From positions 186,001-250,000 of the forward strand of contig NZ_VITY01000012.1 in NCBI RefSeq assembly GCF_007993935.1: DNA of 64,000 nucleotides, in the 5' to 3' direction. Position 1 is the stretch's first letter, and every line of letters starts with the position of its first letter. The notes beneath the pieces were generated by a model that was not told where the DNA came from, did not search any database, and worked only from the letters and a program-made list of their open reading frames with translations. The DNA comes from Bradyrhizobium macuxiense (lineage in GTDB: Bacteria > Pseudomonadota > Alphaproteobacteria > Rhizobiales > Xanthobacteraceae). Positions 61,420 through 64,000 of the stretch are shown piece by piece. Made by a program: the position numbers and the translations under genes.

Positions 61420-64000
61420 ATGTTCGATTCGCCGTTCGATTTCCTGACGCTCGTCATCGCCATTGTTGCGATCATTTTCGCGCGCAAGGCGCTGGGCCAG
61501 ATCGCGGTGCTGCAGCGCCGGCTGGATGCGATCGAGGCGGTCGGTGCGGCCGCCGCGCGCGCGGCCATGCCGCCTCCGCTGGCCCCGCAGCAGGAGTTCG
61601 AACAGTCGCTTCCGGCGGCGCCTCCCATCGCGCCGCCGCCACTCCCCGAGGCGGCCACCAGCGAGCCGACGACGCAGCCAGAGCCAGGTGCGGAGACTGC
61701 GAGCGCCGCGCCACCGCCGCTGCCAGAACCGCCGGCCCCGGCACAGCCGGCGCCCGGCTTCGAGGAGACGCTCGGCACGCGCTGGGTGGTGTGGATCGGC
61801 GGCCTGACGCTCGCGCTCGGCGGCTTCTTCATGGTGCGCTATTCGATCGAGGCCGGGCTGCTCGGCCCCGGCGTGCGCACGATGCTCGGCGGATTGTTTG
61901 CACTGGCGCTGCTCGGTGCCGGTGAATGGACGCGGCGCAAGGAGAGCATCTCGAACATCGCGGCGCTGCCGATCGCCAACATTCCGGCAATCCTCACCGC
62001 CGCCGGTACCGCGGTGGCGTTCGCAACGGTCTACGCCGCCTACGCGCTGTACGACTTCCTCGCGCCGGCAACCGCCTTCATCCTGCTCGGCATGGTCGCG
62101 CTCGGCACGCTCGCGGCCGCGCTGTTGCACGGACCTGCGCTGGCGGGGCTCGGCATCGTCGGCGCCTTCGTCACGCCGATCCTGGTCTCGTCCGACAAGC
62201 CCGACTTCTGGTCGCTCTACATCTATCTCGCGATCGTCACGGCGGCGGCGTTCGGCCTCGCGCGGATCCGGCTGTGGCGCTGGCTCGCGGTCACGACAAT
62301 CGCGTTCGCGCTGCTATGGACCTTGCCCTGCCTGCAATGCGGCCCGGAGATGATCGCGCCGCACGTCTGCCATGTCATCGCGGGCTTCGTGCTGGCGGCG
62401 CTGCTCGTGGTCTGCGGCTTCGTGTTCGGCCCTGATGGCGATGGCGAGGAGATCGAGCCGATCTCGTCCGGTTCGCTCGCCGCCTATCTGTTCGGCGCGA
62501 TGCTGATCGTGCTCAACAGCGCCCACGCCGACACCGCGATGATCGGCTTTACGCTGCTAACGGCCGCGAGCCTTGCCGTGGCCTGGCGCGCCCCCGCCGC
62601 GACTGGCGTGATCGCCGCCGCGTCAGCGTTCGTCTTCATCGTGTTCGGCGAATGGGCCGTGCGCCGCAATGTCGACATGCTGGTGCTGCCCGGTGGCGCG
62701 ATCCCCGGCATCGGCCCATCGGCGACCGACGGCTCGGTCTCGCTGCATCTCGTCACGGCTGCGCTGTTCGCGGCGGCCTTCGGCATCGCCGGCTTCCTCG
62801 CGCAATTGCGTTTTGCCACCACGAAGGTCACGGTGACCTGGGCCGCGGCGGCCGTGTTCACACCGGTCGCGCTGCTGGTCGCGCTCTATGCGCGGATCGC
62901 GCATCTCGATCGTTCGATCCCGTTCGCAATTCTCGCCGTGCTGCTCGCCGCAGCCTACGCCGCCGCGACCGAAGCGCTGACCCGGCGCGGCGAGCGGCCG
63001 GAGCTGTCGTCCTCGATTGCGCTCTCGGCGACCGGCGCCCTCGCCTCGCTGGCGCTGGCGCTGACCTTCGCTCTCGACAAGGGCTGGCTCACCATTGCGC
63101 TGGCGCTGGTGTCGATGGGCACGGCGTGGCTGTCGGTGCAGCGGCCGATCCCGTTCCTGCGCTGGCTTGCGGCGATCTTCGCCGGCATCGTCGTGCTGCG
63201 CATCGGCTATGAGCCGCGGATCGCGGGCGATGTCGTCGGTACCACGCCGATCTTCAACTGGCTGCTGTGGGGCTATGGCGTTCCGGCGCTGTCATTCTGG
63301 GCCGGAGGCCATTTCCTGCGCCGCAACGGCGACGACGTGCCGCTGCGCATGGTCGAGTCGGCGGCGATCCTGTTCACGGTGCTGCTCGCCTTCATGGAGA
63401 TCCGCCACGCTGTTAATCGCGGCGACGTCTACTACGCCAGCGCGGGACTGACCGAGGTCGCCTTGCAGGTCGGCGTAGCGCTTGCGATGGCGATCGGGCT
63501 GGAGCGGCTGCGGCTGCGCAGCGGCAGCATCGTCCACAATGTCGGCGCGGTGCTGCTGACCGCGTTCGCCGGGCTTGCCAGCCTGTTCGGACTGCTGGGG
63601 CTGGAGAACCCGATGCTGTGGTGGCAGGACGTCGGCGGCAGCTTCATCAATCTGCTGCTGCTCGGCTATGCATTGCCGGCCGTGCTGGCGCTGTTGCTGT
63701 CCTACGCGGTAGCCGGCCATCGTCCCGCTGCCTACGCCAACACGATCGCGGCCGGCGCGCTCATCCTTGCGCTCGCTTATCTCAGCTTCGAAATCCGCAG
63801 GCTGTATCATGGACCGGTGCTGACGCGCGGCGAGACCACGGGCGCGGAGCAATACACCTATTCGATCGCGTGGCTGATGTTCGGCGTCGCGCTGCTCGGC
63901 GTCGGCATCGTGGTCAACTCGCAGCGGGCGCGGCTTGCGTCCGCTGTGGTGATCGGGCTGACGATCCTGAAGGCGTTCCTGGTCGACATGTCGACACTCA
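61420..64000 (+). CDS. DUF2339 membrane protein (3' end outside window)
   Basis: At least 860 codons are visible. An N-terminal helix, a Pro/Ala linker (about 40-115) and a long run of membrane helices (more than 20) with the block FEETLGTRWVVWIGGLTLALGGFFMVRYSIEAGLLGPGVR, typical of DUF2339. GGAGG precedes the ATG by four bases. Role unknown; length exceeds 850 residues, normal for the family. Truncated by the window edge. Confidence 0.85.
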   Translation, partial: MFDSPFDFLTLVIAIVAIIFARKALGQIAVLQRRLDAIEAVGAAAARAAMPPPLAPQQEFEQSLPAAPPIAPPPLPEAATSEPTTQPEPGAETASAAPPPLPEPPAPAQPAPGFEETLGTRWVVWIGGLTLALGGFFMVRYSIEAGLLGPGVRTMLGGLFALALLGAGEWTRRKESISNIAALPIANIPAILTAAGTAVAFATVYAAYALYDFLAPATAFILLGMVALGTLAAALLHGPALAGLGIVGAFVTPILVSSDKPDFWSLYIYLAIVTAAAFGLARIRLWRWLAVTTIAFALLWTLPCLQCGPEMIAPHVCHVIAGFVLAALLVVCGFVFGPDGDGEEIEPISSGSLAAYLFGAMLIVLNSAHADTAMIGFTLLTAASLAVAWRAPAATGVIAAASAFVFIVFGEWAVRRNVDMLVLPGGAIPGIGPSATDGSVSLHLVTAALFAAAFGIAGFLAQLRFATTKVTVTWAAAAVFTPVALLVALYARIAHLDRSIPFAILAVLLAAAYAAATEALTRRGERPELSSSIALSATGALASLALALTFALDKGWLTIALALVSMGTAWLSVQRPIPFLRWLAAIFAGIVVLRIGYEPRIAGDVVGTTPIFNWLLWGYGVPALSFWAGGHFLRRNGDDVPLRMVESAAILFTVLLAFMEIRHAVNRGDVYYASAGLTEVALQVGVALAMAIGLERLRLRSGSIVHNVGAVLLTAFAGLASLFGLLGLENPMLWWQDVGGSFINLLLLGYALPAVLALLLSYAVAGHRPAAYANTIAAGALILALAYLSFEIRRLYHGPVLTRGETTGAEQYTYSIAWLMFGVALLGVGIVVNSQRARLASAVVIGLTILKAFLVDMSTL

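Overview
This 64 kb window is high-GC chromosomal DNA from an alphaproteobacterium, most likely a Bradyrhizobium or a close relative in the Nitrobacteraceae. The evidence is the gene families, their order, several extragenic palindrome families typical of that group, and promoters matching the EcfG general stress consensus. No rRNA, tRNA, CRISPR array, integrase, transposase or complete prophage was seen. The window cuts genes at both ends.

Layout. 0-9 kb: a Baeyer-Villiger-type flavin monooxygenase fused to an alpha/beta hydrolase (cut by the left edge), an SDR with a degenerate active site, a DoxX/DUF4267 membrane pair divergent from a TetR regulator with two palindromic operators, a convergent tungstate-uptake pair (tupA/tupB), a lone receiver protein, an extensin-family lipoprotein and a 31-residue membrane peptide behind a consensus EcfG promoter. 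9-20 kb: a divergent pair of DUF2147 paralogues, a membrane-anchored AraC regulator, an IspZ-like protein, a FecR-domain protein, a methyltransferase, a winged-helix/helical-repeat regulator and a long-tailed NUDIX protein. 20-26 kb: a membrane-lipid neighbourhood with phosphatidylserine decarboxylase, a class III aminotransferase, an Mpo1/DUF962-like protein, a PmtA-like methyltransferase and a GT4 glycosyltransferase. 26-41 kb: a membrane-tethered TAXI protein, a TauE/SafE permease, an acyltransferase, an L,D-transpeptidase, a DUF4403 protein, an amino-acid-type binding protein, a GlpQ-like phosphodiesterase, two PRC-barrel proteins with EcfG-type promoters, an OmpR/EnvZ-type pair and a lytic transglycosylase. 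41-46 kb: the thiamine operon thiO-thiS-thiG-thiE-thiC behind a TPP riboswitch. 46.2-48.2 kb: a visibly AT-richer island with a GIY-YIG nuclease-like gene and a DUF4062 gene. 48-64 kb: a second monooxygenase, a Mug-like glycosylase, a split YeeE/YedE transporter with RidA, an SRAP protein ending in a clamp-binding-like motif, NUDIX and HAD enzymes, dihydroorotase, a tight ygfZ-tag-HD-phosphatase cluster and a large DUF2339 membrane protein cut by the right edge.

How the genes work together. The thiamine genes form one riboswitch-controlled unit: ThiO, ThiS, ThiG and ThiE build the thiazole and join it to the pyrimidine made by ThiC. The 20-26 kb genes plausibly make and modify polar lipids: PE synthesis, PE methylation, glycosylation and fatty-acid oxidation. 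Many other genes encode envelope or periplasmic proteins. The most promising candidate for an undescribed system is the 46.2-48.2 kb island, whose two genes carry a nuclease-type domain and a domain often found in bacterial immune proteins. The fused monooxygenase-hydrolase and the lipid cluster come next.
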